From an uncultured Eubacteriales bacterium (GTDB lineage: Bacteria; Bacillota; Clostridia; Oscillospirales; UBA644): a stretch of DNA of 36,969 bases. Below, one piece after another: positions 1 to 7,455 of the stretch. The notes beneath the pieces are model-generated. The model did no database searches. It was given only the letters and a program-made list of their open reading frames with translations, and was not told where the DNA came from. Both the position numbers and the translations under genes were made by a program. The first letter of the stretch is position 1. Every line of letters starts with the position of its first letter. Location of the stretch: NCBI GenBank assembly GCA_934481505.1, contig CAKSPP010000001.1, forward strand, positions 1 through 36,969, in the 5' to 3' direction.

Positions 1-1
1 G

Positions 2-106
2 CTGATAACTTTGTCGGAAACACTTATTTCGGGTAAAACCCCCGAATTATATTCCGACGGGCCTTGCAGCAAGGCGGAAATTCTGAAAAACAACTGGTAT
101 AAATAA
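2..106 (+). CDS. C-terminal tail of an upstream gene, cut by the window edge
   Basis: An open frame runs from base 2 to a TAA at 104-106 and gives a 34-residue tail ending in ILKNNWYK. It stops 10 bases before the start of the LicD-family gene, on the same strand, which is the spacing expected inside an operon. The tail is too short for me to name a family. From context it is probably another surface-polysaccharide gene. The frame has no internal stop, but so short a stretch could be open by chance. Confidence 0.5.
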   Translation: MITLSETLISGKTPELYSDGPCSKAEILKNNWYK

Positions 107-116
107 CGGAGATTAT

Positions 117-956
117 ATGAATACGGACGCTGTTATTCTCGAAAAACTGAAAAAAGTCGAGCTTGATATTCTGCGGCAGTTTATCGATGTCTGCGAAAAG
201 CTCGGGCTTAAATGGTTCATGCTTTACGGAAGCTGTCTCGGAACGGTTCGTCATCACGGCTTTATCCCGTGGGACGACGATATCGATGTCGGGCTTATGC
301 GTGACGACTATGAGATTTTTCTTGAAAAAGCTCCGTCGCTCTTACCCGAAAACTACTTTTTGCAGAACGCTAAAACCGACCCCGATTATTCGATGAATTT
401 CGCGAAAATCAGGCGTTCGGATACTGCTTTTATCGAAAAAACCGTCAAGAATTTCAATATAAATCACGGTATATATATCGATATTTTCCCGATAACAGAA
501 TACCGTCCGTCGAAAATTTTCGATATAAAATCAAAGTTCTACGACCTCTGTATCGACAAGGCGTATAATTACGAAAACAGGGGCAGCCTTCCCAAAAGAG
601 CGGTGAAAGGCTTTTTAGGTTCTTTCATAAAAAACTACCGCGTCGCAAGGGATAAAAAGGAAAAGTTTTTCCGTAAATCCGAAAGAAAAGGCACGGGAAT
701 TGTCGCTACTTTCTGCGGATTTTGGGGAAAAGGCGAAAATATGCCGAAAGAAATTTTCGATACCGTCGAAAAAATGCCTTTTGAAAATCTTGAAGTCAAC
801 GTCCCGGGCAAATGGGACGAATATCTAACTCTTCTTTACGGCGACTATATGACCCTGCCGCCCGAAGAAAAAAGAGTGACGCACCACTACACCGAAATAA
901 TAGACCCCGAAAAGTCTTATAAAGAATATATCAAAGAAACGGAAGTACGGAAATGA
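117..956 (+). CDS. LicD-family phosphotransferase
   Basis: This 279-residue protein belongs to the LicD family, nucleotidyltransferase-fold enzymes that move phosphocholine or related phospho-substituents from a CDP carrier onto surface glycans or teichoic acids. The family signature lies at residues 38-58: GSCLGTVRHHG followed by FIPWDDDIDV, whose acidic cluster binds metal. A second conserved block (IDIFPI) follows at about residue 122. There is no signal peptide, so it should act in the cytoplasm or at the inner membrane face. A GGAG ribosome site lies at 108-111. Its TGA overlaps the capE start (ATGA at 953-956), so it is co-translated with the UDP-FucNAc genes and probably decorates the same polymer. 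The substituent cannot be read from the sequence; no choline kinase or cytidylyltransferase gene (licA/licC) is visible. Confidence 0.88.
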   Translation: MNTDAVILEKLKKVELDILRQFIDVCEKLGLKWFMLYGSCLGTVRHHGFIPWDDDIDVGLMRDDYEIFLEKAPSLLPENYFLQNAKTDPDYSMNFAKIRRSDTAFIEKTVKNFNINHGIYIDIFPITEYRPSKIFDIKSKFYDLCIDKAYNYENRGSLPKRAVKGFLGSFIKNYRVARDKKEKFFRKSERKGTGIVATFCGFWGKGENMPKEIFDTVEKMPFENLEVNVPGKWDEYLTLLYGDYMTLPPEEKRVTHHYTEIIDPEKSYKEYIKETEVRK

Positions 957-1996
957 GTTTATTTACAGGTAAAACTTTACTGATAACCGGCGGTACGGGT
1001 TCTTTCGGAAATGCGGTTCTCAATCGCTTTCTGCCGACCGATATCGGAGAAATAAGAATTTTTTCGCGTGACGAAAAGAAACAGGACGATATGCGTCACG
1101 ATTTTCAGACACGCTTTCCCGGACTTTCGGATAAAATAAAGTTTTATATCGGCGACGTAAGGGATATTGCGTCGGTTCGTAACGCTATGCACGGCGTCGA
1201 TTATATTTTCCATGCCGCAGCATTAAAACAGGTTCCCTCTTGTGAATTTTTCCCGATTGAAGCGGTAAAAACCAATATTTTAGGAACGGAAAATGTCCTC
1301 ACCGCAGCAATCGAAGAGGGTGTAAAAACCGTTGTCTGTCTGTCGACCGACAAGGCGGCATACCCGGTAAACGCGATGGGAACATCGAAAGCAATGATGG
1401 AAAAAGTCATTGTCGCGAAATCGAGAACCGTTTCTCCCGAAAAAACGAAAATCTGCTGCACCAGATACGGAAACGTCATGTGCTCCCGCGGTTCGGTTAT
1501 TCCTCTTTGGATAGATCAGATGAAAAAAGGCGAGCCGATAACGATTACCGACCCGAAAATGACAAGGTTTATAATGTCCCTCGAAGAGGCGGTCGACCTG
1601 GTGCTTTTCGCTTTCGAAAAGGGCGAATCGGGCGATATTCTCGTTCAGAAAGCACCCGCCTGCACCATTGAAACGCAGGCAAAAGCCGTCTGCCGTATTT
1701 TCGGAGGCGACGAAAACAATATCCGCGTTATCGGGATAAGACACGGCGAAAAAATGTATGAAACGCTCCTTACAAACGAGGAGTGTGCGTCTGCCGTCGA
1801 CCTCGGAAATTTCTACCGCGTTCCCTGCGACAAGCGAAGCCTTAACTATGACAAATATTTCAGCGACGGCAACACGAAACGCAACACTTTAACCGAATTC
1901 AATTCGAACAACACCCGTCTTCTCTCGGTCGAAGAGACGGTCGAAAAAATCGCCGCTCTCGACTATATCAAAGAAGAACTCGGTAAAAAAATATGA
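953..1996 (+). CDS. capE: UDP-N-acetylglucosamine 4,6-dehydratase/5-epimerase (CapE/FnlA/WbjB type)
   Basis: A 347-residue extended short-chain dehydrogenase of the polysaccharide-biosynthesis (FlaA1/CapE) group. The NAD(P)-binding GGTGSFG loop is at residues 13-19. The usual YxxxK pair is replaced by MxxxK (Met142, Lys146) after the LSTDKA strand, which is the hallmark of this family. CapE-type enzymes oxidise, dehydrate and epimerise UDP-GlcNAc to a 4-keto-6-deoxy intermediate, the first step to UDP-N-acetyl-L-fucosamine. Length fits the family (about 340 residues). Retaining PglF/FlaA1-like enzymes look similar, but the two following genes, CapF- and CapG-like, decide for the L-FucNAc pathway. 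Start and stop overlap both neighbours by 4 bases (ATGA), so translation is tightly coupled. Confidence 0.9.
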   Translation: MSLFTGKTLLITGGTGSFGNAVLNRFLPTDIGEIRIFSRDEKKQDDMRHDFQTRFPGLSDKIKFYIGDVRDIASVRNAMHGVDYIFHAAALKQVPSCEFFPIEAVKTNILGTENVLTAAIEEGVKTVVCLSTDKAAYPVNAMGTSKAMMEKVIVAKSRTVSPEKTKICCTRYGNVMCSRGSVIPLWIDQMKKGEPITITDPKMTRFIMSLEEAVDLVLFAFEKGESGDILVQKAPACTIETQAKAVCRIFGGDENNIRVIGIRHGEKMYETLLTNEECASAVDLGNFYRVPCDKRSLNYDKYFSDGNTKRNTLTEFNSNNTRLLSVEETVEKIAALDYIKEELGKKI

Positions 1997-3156
1997 AAAT
2001 ACTTGTAACAGGCTCGTCGGGCTTTGTCGGAAAAAACCTGACCGCAGCCCTCGAAAACATTAAAAACGGAAAAGATCGAACCCGTCCGGGGCTTCATATC
2101 GAAGAGGTTTTTTACTGCGATGTCGACACCTCGGAAGAAGACCTTGAAAAATACTGCGACTCCGCGGATTTCGTCTTCAATCTCGCAGGAGTGAACCGCC
2201 CCGAAAAGACCGAAGATTTTCTTTCCGGAAATTTCGGATTTGCAAAAACGCTGCTTACTTTTCTCGAAAAGAACGCAAACAGCTGCCCCGTAATGCTTTC
2301 GTCGTCGGTTCACGCGGCAGGGGAAAGCGACTACGGAAAAAGCAAAAAAGCGGGCGAAGACCTGTTTTTTAGTTATTCAAACGAGACCGGTGCTCCCGTT
2401 TTTGTCTACCGTTTTCCGAACGTTTTCGGCAAATGGTGCCGCCCGAACTATAATTCGGTTATTGCGACTTTCTGCCATAATATCGCGAACGGGCTTGAAA
2501 TAAAGATAAACGACCCCAAAACCGAACTCGAACTTTTGTATATCGACGATCTTGTCTGCGAAATGCTCGATCTTCTTGAAGGAAAAGGGCATAAGGCTGA
2601 AAACGGGTTTATGTTCTGCCCCGTGACCCATAAGGCGACTCTCGGCTATATCGCCGAACTGCTGCGAAAATTTGTAAAGCAGGGGACTGTTGAACCTTTG
2701 TCCGACGGCTCTTTTGAAAAGAAACTTTTCTCGACTTTCGTTTCCTATCTTCCGCCCGAAAAAGCGGCATTCCCCCTTAAAATGAATAAAGACAGCCGCG
2801 GAAGTTTCACCGAAATAATAAAAACCGACGGCTGCGGACAGTTTTCGGTCAATGTTTCAAACCCCGGAATAACCAAGGGCGAACATTGGCACCATTCGAA
2901 ATGGGAAATCTTCGTCGTCGTTTCGGGAAAAGGGGTTATCAGACAGCGGAGACTGGGCGATGGCAAAATTTTCGAATATCCCGTTTCGGGGGACGAAATG
3001 ACCGCCGTAAGACTGCTTCCGGGATATACTCACAACATCGAAAATTTAAGCGACACCGAACCTCTCGTCACATTTATGTGGGCAAACGAGAATTTCGACC
3101 CGTCGCACCCCGATACATATTCTGAAAAAGTGGAGGAAAAGCTCGATGAAACTTGA
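1993..3156 (+). CDS. capF: CapF-type bifunctional epimerase/reductase (SDR + cupin)
   Basis: 387 residues with the two-domain build of CapF. The N-terminal Rossmann domain has TGSSGFVG (residues 6-13) and the catalytic Y114xxxK118. The C-terminal cupin (about residues 262-372) has the metal-binding set GEHWHHSKWE with His298, His300 or His301, Glu305 and a later His347. In the known pathway the cupin epimerises C3 of the CapE product and the SDR domain reduces the 4-keto group with NADPH, giving UDP-N-acetyl-L-talosamine. It is slightly longer than Staphylococcus aureus CapF (about 369 residues). It lies between capE and capG, with a 4-base overlap upstream and an 11-base overlap downstream. 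Identification is firm because the SDR-cupin fusion is specific to this step. Confidence 0.9.
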   Translation: MKILVTGSSGFVGKNLTAALENIKNGKDRTRPGLHIEEVFYCDVDTSEEDLEKYCDSADFVFNLAGVNRPEKTEDFLSGNFGFAKTLLTFLEKNANSCPVMLSSSVHAAGESDYGKSKKAGEDLFFSYSNETGAPVFVYRFPNVFGKWCRPNYNSVIATFCHNIANGLEIKINDPKTELELLYIDDLVCEMLDLLEGKGHKAENGFMFCPVTHKATLGYIAELLRKFVKQGTVEPLSDGSFEKKLFSTFVSYLPPEKAAFPLKMNKDSRGSFTEIIKTDGCGQFSVNVSNPGITKGEHWHHSKWEIFVVVSGKGVIRQRRLGDGKIFEYPVSGDEMTAVRLLPGYTHNIENLSDTEPLVTFMWANENFDPSHPDTYSEKVEEKLDET

Positions 3157-4327
3157 TTATTCCGATATAAAATTCAAAAACGACGGCAGACTCAAACTGC
3201 TTATCGTCGTCGGAACCCGCCCGGAAATAATAAGGCTTGCCGCAGTCATAAAAAAATGCAGGAAGTATTTCGACTGCCTGCTTGCCCATACCGGTCAGAA
3301 TTACGATTATAACCTGAACGGCGTGTTTTTCAAGGATTTGAAACTCGACTCTCCCGAAGTCTATATGGACGCCGTGGGCGACGACCTCGGGGCGACTGTC
3401 GGGAATATTATAAACTGTTCGTATAAGCTTATTTCGGAAATTCCTCCCGATGCAATGCTCGTCCTCGGGGATACTAATTCCTGCCTTTCGGCAATCTCCG
3501 CAAAGCGGCTTCATGTCCCCGTTTTCCATATGGAAGCAGGCAATCGCTGCAAGGACGAATGTCTGCCCGAAGAAACGAACCGCAGAATTGTCGATATTAT
3601 TTCCGATGTCAATATGGCGTATTCCGAACACGCCCGCAGATATCTTGCCGATTGCGGTCTTCCGCCCGAAAGAACCTTTGTCACAGGCTCCCCGATGGCG
3701 GAAGTTTTAAGGGAAAACCTCGCGGAAATCGAAAAATCCGATGTACTAAAAAGGCTCGGACTCGAAAAGAAAAAATATATTCTCCTGTCGGCTCACAGAG
3801 AGGAAAATATCGATACCGAAAAGAATTTTTTGTCGCTTTTCAACGGGATAAATGCCGTCGCCGAAAAATACGATATGCCGGTGCTTTATTCCTGCCATCC
3901 GCGTTCGAAAAAACGCCTCGACGCAACGGGATTTAAGCTTGACAGCAGAGTTATAATGCACGAACCCCTCGGCTTCCACGATTATAACAACCTGCAAATG
4001 AACGCCTTTGCCGTCATTTCCGACAGCGGAACTTTACCGGAAGAGTCGAGCTTTTACACTTCGATAGGAAAGCCTTTCCCCGCGATCTGTATAAGAACCT
4101 CGACCGAAAGACCCGAAGCCGTCGATAAAGGACTTTTCGTCCTTGCCGGAATTTCCGGTAACGGACTTATCGGAGCTGTCGAAACTGCGGTATCAATGCA
4201 GGAAAACGGAGATTTCGGAATTCCCGTTCCCGACTACACCGACGAAAACGTTTCGACCAAGGTTGTGAAGATAATTCAAAGCTATACCGGAATTGTCAAC
4301 CGTAACGTGTGGAGAAAAGATATATAA
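3146..4327 (+). CDS. capG: UDP-N-acetylglucosamine 2-epimerase family protein (CapG/FnlC type)
   Basis: 393 residues of the WecB-like UDP-GlcNAc 2-epimerase family. Seen motifs are GTRPEIIR (23-30), HTGQNYD (48-54), the MEAGNR block (129-134), HREEN (217-221) and SDSGTLPEE (292-300). In the CapE-F-G route this enzyme inverts C2 of UDP-L-TalNAc to give UDP-L-FucNAc, a building block of capsules and O-antigens. The start at 3146 is supported by GGAGG at 3132-3136 inside the end of capF. It is the last gene of the operon, and a strong bidirectional terminator follows 8 bases after the stop. As an isolated gene it could be mistaken for wecB (ManNAc synthesis); the gene order argues for the FucNAc branch. 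Confidence 0.9.
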   Translation: MKLDYSDIKFKNDGRLKLLIVVGTRPEIIRLAAVIKKCRKYFDCLLAHTGQNYDYNLNGVFFKDLKLDSPEVYMDAVGDDLGATVGNIINCSYKLISEIPPDAMLVLGDTNSCLSAISAKRLHVPVFHMEAGNRCKDECLPEETNRRIVDIISDVNMAYSEHARRYLADCGLPPERTFVTGSPMAEVLRENLAEIEKSDVLKRLGLEKKKYILLSAHREENIDTEKNFLSLFNGINAVAEKYDMPVLYSCHPRSKKRLDATGFKLDSRVIMHEPLGFHDYNNLQMNAFAVISDSGTLPEESSFYTSIGKPFPAICIRTSTERPEAVDKGLFVLAGISGNGLIGAVETAVSMQENGDFGIPVPDYTDENVSTKVVKIIQSYTGIVNRNVWRKDI

Positions 4328-4334
4328 AAAAATT

Positions 4335-4364
4335 GAGGGATTGTGAAAACAATCCCTCTTTCTT
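4335..4364. terminator. Bidirectional Rho-independent terminator
   Basis: A perfect 10-bp stem (GAGGGATTGT at 4335-4344 with ACAATCCCTC at 4349-4358) closes a GAAA loop. TTTCTT follows on the plus strand and a run of A (T on the minus strand) precedes it. It lies between the convergent capG and HMA genes and can serve both. Confidence 0.9.
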
Positions 4365-4611
4365 ATCTTCCGAAAAGTCCTTTTTTTATGTACTCTTCGC
4401 TTTTTATATCGGTTACGGTGTATCCCGTATCGGTTATTGTCTGACGGAGCTTTTCTTCGTCGAGCTTGTCCTCCGAAACGATTTCCGTAAACTTCTTCTT
4501 GTGGGAAGATTTAACCGATTTTATGTTGAAATTTCTGCGGATGGCGTCGTTTATATGCGATTCGCACATCCCGCAAGCCATTCCCTCAACCGAAAGCGTT
4601 GTTTTTATCAT
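4363..4611 (-). CDS. Small heavy-metal-associated (HMA) domain protein
   Basis: An 82-residue protein made of one HMA (CopZ-like) domain. The metal-binding loop is GMACGMCE at residues 10-17, giving the M-x-C-x-x-C site (Met11, Cys13, Cys16) that holds soft metals such as Cu(I). The rest follows the beta-alpha-beta-beta-alpha-beta pattern, with a Lys-rich stretch at 32-44 and a C-terminal extension of about 12 residues. A perfect AAGGAGGT lies upstream of the ATG. It is monocistronic, with its own promoter at 4639-4667. A role as a copper chaperone is inferred from family. The csoR/ATPase genes about 3 kb away may be its partners, which would fit because that ATPase has no HMA domain of its own. 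Some family members bind Hg or Zn instead. Confidence 0.85.
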   Translation of the reverse strand: MIKTTLSVEGMACGMCESHINDAIRRNFNIKSVKSSHKKKFTEIVSEDKLDEEKLRQTITDTGYTVTDIKSEEYIKKGLFGR

Positions 4612-4638
4612 TTTTCTTTACCTCCTTCTTCCGCCCTT

Positions 4639-4667
4639 ATTTTATATCCGAAAAAACCGTTTGTCAA
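4639..4667 (-). promoter_or_regulatory. Sigma-A promoter of the HMA gene
   Basis: Read on the minus strand: TTGACA (4667-4662), 17-base spacer, TAAAAT (4644-4639). The -35 box is perfect and the -10 box matches 5 of 6. Transcription would start about 20 bases before the ribosome site. I see no obvious metal-regulator palindrome here. Confidence 0.75.
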
Positions 4668-4717
4668 GGGAATTTTTTTATATAGTTTGAACTTTTTGAA
4701 AAAACTCGCCGAAATCC

Positions 4718-4746
4718 TTGACTCTATAACGGTTATAGGGTTTAAT
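4718..4746 (+). promoter_or_regulatory. Promoter of the MATE-MerR-GNAT operon
   Basis: TTGACT (4718-4723), 17-base spacer, TTTAAT (4741-4746; 5 of 6). An alternative -10, TAATAT (4743-4748), would give the 19-base spacing usual for MerR-controlled promoters but matches only 4 of 6. Almost the whole spacer is a palindrome (see the operator entry). Confidence 0.75.
4721..4741. promoter_or_regulatory. Candidate MerR-family operator between -35 and -10
   Basis: The inverted repeat CTATAAC-G-GTTATAG (4724-4738) is perfect. It extends to 21 bases (4721-4741) with one mismatched pair at 4723/4739. It fills the spacer between the promoter boxes. MerR-family activators bind exactly such spacer palindromes and untwist the DNA. 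The MerR-type regulator encoded by the second gene of this operon (6121-6963) is the obvious binder, which would make the operon autoregulated. Binding is inferred. Confidence 0.75.
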
Positions 4747-4756
4747 ATTATAGAAT

Positions 4757-4787
4757 AAGGAGGGCGGCTTTTGCCGCGGAAAGAAAA
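4757..4787 (+). promoter_or_regulatory. Ribosome site separated from its start codon by a hairpin
   Basis: AAGGAGG (4757-4763) is 24 bases from the ATG at 4788, too far for normal use. The sequence between them begins with a perfect 5-bp hairpin, GCGGC (4764-4768), TTTT loop, GCCGC (4773-4777), followed by 10 bases. If the hairpin folds out, the effective spacing is 10 bases. No in-frame ATG, GTG or TTG lies closer to the ribosome site. A weak GGAAAG at 4778-4783 is the only alternative. Confidence 0.55.
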
Positions 4788-6128
4788 ATGACAAACGATC
4801 TTACTTCGGGCAGCGTTCTTAAAAATATGCTGCGTTTTTCGCTTCCGTATCTGCTTTCTTTTTTCTTGCAGACGCTTTACGGAATGGCGGATTTATTCAT
4901 AATAGGACAGTTCGAGAAGGTTGCGGCGACGACCGCGGTTTCGGTCGGCAGCCAGATAATGCATATGCTCACCGTTATGATTGTCGGGCTCGCGATGGGA
5001 GCAACCGTCACGATAGGCAGATATGTCGGTGCAAAGGACGGCAAGTCGGTTTCCGAAAGTATCGGCAATACCGTAACTCTCTTTATGAGCTTGTCGGTTG
5101 TTCTTACTGCGGTTTTGCTTATCTGCAACAGCGGTATCGTTTCGGTTATGCAGACGCCTGCCGAGGCGGTCGACGGCACGAAAGCATATCTCACTGTCTG
5201 CTTTATCGGAATACCGTTTATCACGGCTTACAATATTATAAGTTCGATTTTCAGAGGACTCGGCGACAGCAAAAGCCCGATGTATTTTATCGCGATTGCC
5301 TGTGCGGCGAATATCGGACTTGACTATCTGTTTATCGGTGCTTTTTCTTTGGGCCCCGTCGGTGCGGCTCTCGGAACTACGGTTTCCCAGGCGATAAGCG
5401 TTGTTATTTCCCTTGTTTTTATTTTGAAAAAGAAGACAGATTTTTCGCTTGAAAAAGAAGATTTCCGCCCGAAAAAGAAGAATATGGGCGAAATTCTGAA
5501 AATCGGAATTCCCGTCTGTCTGCAAGACGGATTTATCCAGATTTCCTTTATTATAATCACGATTATCGCAAATCTCCGCGGACTTACCGACGCTGCGGCG
5601 GTGGGAATCGTCGAAAAGATAATCGGTTTTGTTTTCCTTGTTCCGTCGTCTCTTCTCTCGACCGTTTCGGCGTTCGGAGCTCAAAATATCGGGGCAAACC
5701 GCTATGACAGGGCAAAACTTTCTCTTAAATATGCGATATTCATTGCGACGGGCTTCGGGCTTTGTATGGCGGTTCTCGTTCAGTTTATTGCCGAACCTCT
5801 GGTCGGACTTTTCACGCCCGACGCTGCGGTCGCCGTCGCGGGAGGACCGTATCTCCGCGGCTATATTTTAGACTGCATGCTCGCCGGAATTCATTTCAGT
5901 TTCAGCGGCTATTTCTGTGCTTGCGGAAAATCGGGACTGTCGTTTCTTCATAACGTTATCGCAATCGTCGTCGCAAGGGTTCCGGGAGCTTACTTAATGT
6001 CTAAAATGTTCCCCGAAACACTTTTCCCGATGGGTCTTGCGACCGCCGTCGGTTCGCTTGTTTCGGTTATCGTCTGCGTGATAGCCTACTTTGCGTGCTG
6101 CCGCAAAACGGAGGTTTCGAATGGATAA
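4788..6128 (+). CDS. MATE family multidrug/toxin efflux transporter
   Basis: A 446-residue polytopic membrane protein with about 12 predicted helices in two similar halves, the MATE (NorM/DinF-like) fold. MATE proteins expel cationic drugs, dyes or metabolites using Na+ or H+ gradients. Family features seen: the LPYLLSFFLQTLYGMADLF start (residues 19-37), the IFRGLGDSKSPM loop after helix 5 (about 157), and AFGAQNIGANRYDRAK after helix 7 (about 293-308). Length matches the family. The gene overlaps the MerR-type regulator by 8 bases, so transporter and sensor are made together. The natural substrate is unknown but presumably overlaps the ligand of the regulator's GyrI-like domain. Confidence 0.92.
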   Translation: MTNDLTSGSVLKNMLRFSLPYLLSFFLQTLYGMADLFIIGQFEKVAATTAVSVGSQIMHMLTVMIVGLAMGATVTIGRYVGAKDGKSVSESIGNTVTLFMSLSVVLTAVLLICNSGIVSVMQTPAEAVDGTKAYLTVCFIGIPFITAYNIISSIFRGLGDSKSPMYFIAIACAANIGLDYLFIGAFSLGPVGAALGTTVSQAISVVISLVFILKKKTDFSLEKEDFRPKKKNMGEILKIGIPVCLQDGFIQISFIIITIIANLRGLTDAAAVGIVEKIIGFVFLVPSSLLSTVSAFGAQNIGANRYDRAKLSLKYAIFIATGFGLCMAVLVQFIAEPLVGLFTPDAAVAVAGGPYLRGYILDCMLAGIHFSFSGYFCACGKSGLSFLHNVIAIVVARVPGAYLMSKMFPETLFPMGLATAVGSLVSVIVCVIAYFACCRKTEVSNG

Positions 6129-6963
6129 AAACGAACTGTTTTCGATAGGCGACGTTGCGAAAATGTATAATTTAAGCGTCGGAAGTCTTCGGCATTACGA
6201 AACCGCAGGACTGCTTACTCCCGAATATACCGATCCCGAAACGGGATATCGATATTACGGACCGCGGCAGTTTGAGGTGCTTAACACGATATGTTATCTT
6301 CGCGTTCTCGATATGCCGCTTTCGAAAATTTCGGAATTCATAAACAACAGAGACGTCGAAACGATTGAAAAAATGCTTGAAGAGCAGAAAAAAGAGGTCG
6401 TCAAAAAACGGCTCGAACTTGAAAGAATAGAGCGGAAAATCGACAACCGCCTGCGGCAGATAAAGGACGCTTCGACCTCGGAAACCGACAAGATAACAGA
6501 AGTGAAAATTCCGCAAATGCGGATATCTTCAATGCGTGAAAAATTGCAGCCGAAAGGCTATCTTGATATGGAAAAACCTATCCGCAGCCTCGGCAAAAAG
6601 CAGGAAGAAGCGACCGTTTTTCTGGGAAAAGTCGGCATAGGAATTTCCGCCGAAAAATTAAAAAAAGGCAATTTTGACGAATACGACCGTATTTTTCTTA
6701 TCCTCGACGACGAGGAAAAAGGCTGCGACGTGACCACTCTTCCCGAAACAGACGTCGTTTGCATAAGGTTTCACGGAAGCCACGCAGATTCTCCGTCGGA
6801 ATATAAAAAGCTTATGACTTATATTTCGGAAAACGGGCTTGAAGCGGCGGATTTTTCAAGAGAAATAACGATAATCGACGACGGTTTCACAAAAGACCGC
6901 GATAAGTTTATAACAGAAATAACGATTCCCGTGAGGAGAAAAAATGGAAATCAAAGTAAGTGA
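6121..6963 (+). CDS. MerR-family regulator with GyrI-like ligand domain (BmrR-like)
   Basis: 280 residues. Residues 7-45 form the MerR winged helix (SIGDVAKMYNLS, then LRHYETAGLL and DPETGYRYY). Residues about 75-120 are a charged helix that should form the dimer coiled coil. Residues about 140-275 resemble the GyrI/AraC effector-binding domain used by BmrR to sense lipophilic cations. I place the start at the ATG at 6121, inside the end of the MATE gene and 5 bases after GGAGGT (6110-6115); an upstream ATG at 6091 in frame adds 10 basic residues without a ribosome site. The likely target is the spacer palindrome in its own operon promoter at 4721-4741. MerR activators bind without ligand and activate with it, so a drug-inducible operon is expected. 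Confidence 0.88.
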   Translation: MDKNELFSIGDVAKMYNLSVGSLRHYETAGLLTPEYTDPETGYRYYGPRQFEVLNTICYLRVLDMPLSKISEFINNRDVETIEKMLEEQKKEVVKKRLELERIERKIDNRLRQIKDASTSETDKITEVKIPQMRISSMREKLQPKGYLDMEKPIRSLGKKQEEATVFLGKVGIGISAEKLKKGNFDEYDRIFLILDDEEKGCDVTTLPETDVVCIRFHGSHADSPSEYKKLMTYISENGLEAADFSREITIIDDGFTKDRDKFITEITIPVRRKNGNQSK

Positions 6964-7429
6964 ATATACGGCGGCAGACGTTGCGAAAATGGCTGAAATC
7001 TGGAATGAAGTAGTCGAAGACGGCGTTGCGTTTCCGCAGACCGAACCTCTTACCGAAGAGACCGCCGCGAAATTTTTTGCCGAACAGACCTACTGCGGCG
7101 TTGCAAAAAAGGACGGGGAAACCGTCGGACTTTATATTTTGCACCCGAACAATATCGGTCGCTGCGGACATATTTCAAACGCAAGTTTTGCCGTTTCTCG
7201 AAATGCAAGAGGACTTCACGCAGGCGAAACGCTTGTCCGCGACTGCATAAAAACCGCCAAGGAAAAAGGGTTCAGGCTTCTGCAATTCAACGCCGTTGTC
7301 GAAACAAATGTTGCGGCACGCCGCCTTTATAAAAAGATAGGCTTTACCGAGCTCGGGACTATCCCCGGCGGCTTTCTCGATAAAAACGGGAAATACGAAA
7401 ATATCTGCCTTTATTATATTGAACTGTAA
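6944..7429 (+). CDS. GNAT family N-acetyltransferase
   Basis: A 161-residue single-domain acetyltransferase. The acetyl-CoA pyrophosphate loop is seen as ARGLHAG (about residues 88-94; family pattern R/Q-x-x-G-x-G/A), and the C-terminal motif NVAARRLYKKIGF (about 125-137) is typical. These enzymes move acetyl from acetyl-CoA to amines on drugs, amino acids or proteins. It overlaps the regulator gene by 20 bases with a GAGGAG ribosome site, so it is the third gene of the MATE operon and ends at a terminator. Context suggests modification of the same toxic compound that the transporter exports. The substrate cannot be read from the sequence, and phosphinothricin-acetyltransferase-like enzymes have a similar layout. 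Confidence 0.85.
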   Translation: MEIKVSEYTAADVAKMAEIWNEVVEDGVAFPQTEPLTEETAAKFFAEQTYCGVAKKDGETVGLYILHPNNIGRCGHISNASFAVSRNARGLHAGETLVRDCIKTAKEKGFRLLQFNAVVETNVAARRLYKKIGFTELGTIPGGFLDKNGKYENICLYYIEL

Positions 7430-7430
7430 A

Positions 7431-7455
7431 AAAAAGAGCCTTTCGGCTCTTTTTT
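7431..7455. terminator. Bidirectional terminator
   Basis: AAAAAGAGCC (7431-7440), TTTC loop, GGCTCTTTTT (7445-7454). The hairpin starts two bases after the GNAT stop and ends at the stop codon of the small minus-strand gene, so it serves both convergent operons. Confidence 0.9.

Noticed and set aside
4309..4758. A 149-codon plus-strand frame after capG
   Set aside because: It starts inside capG, crosses the terminator, and is antisense to the HMA gene and its promoter.
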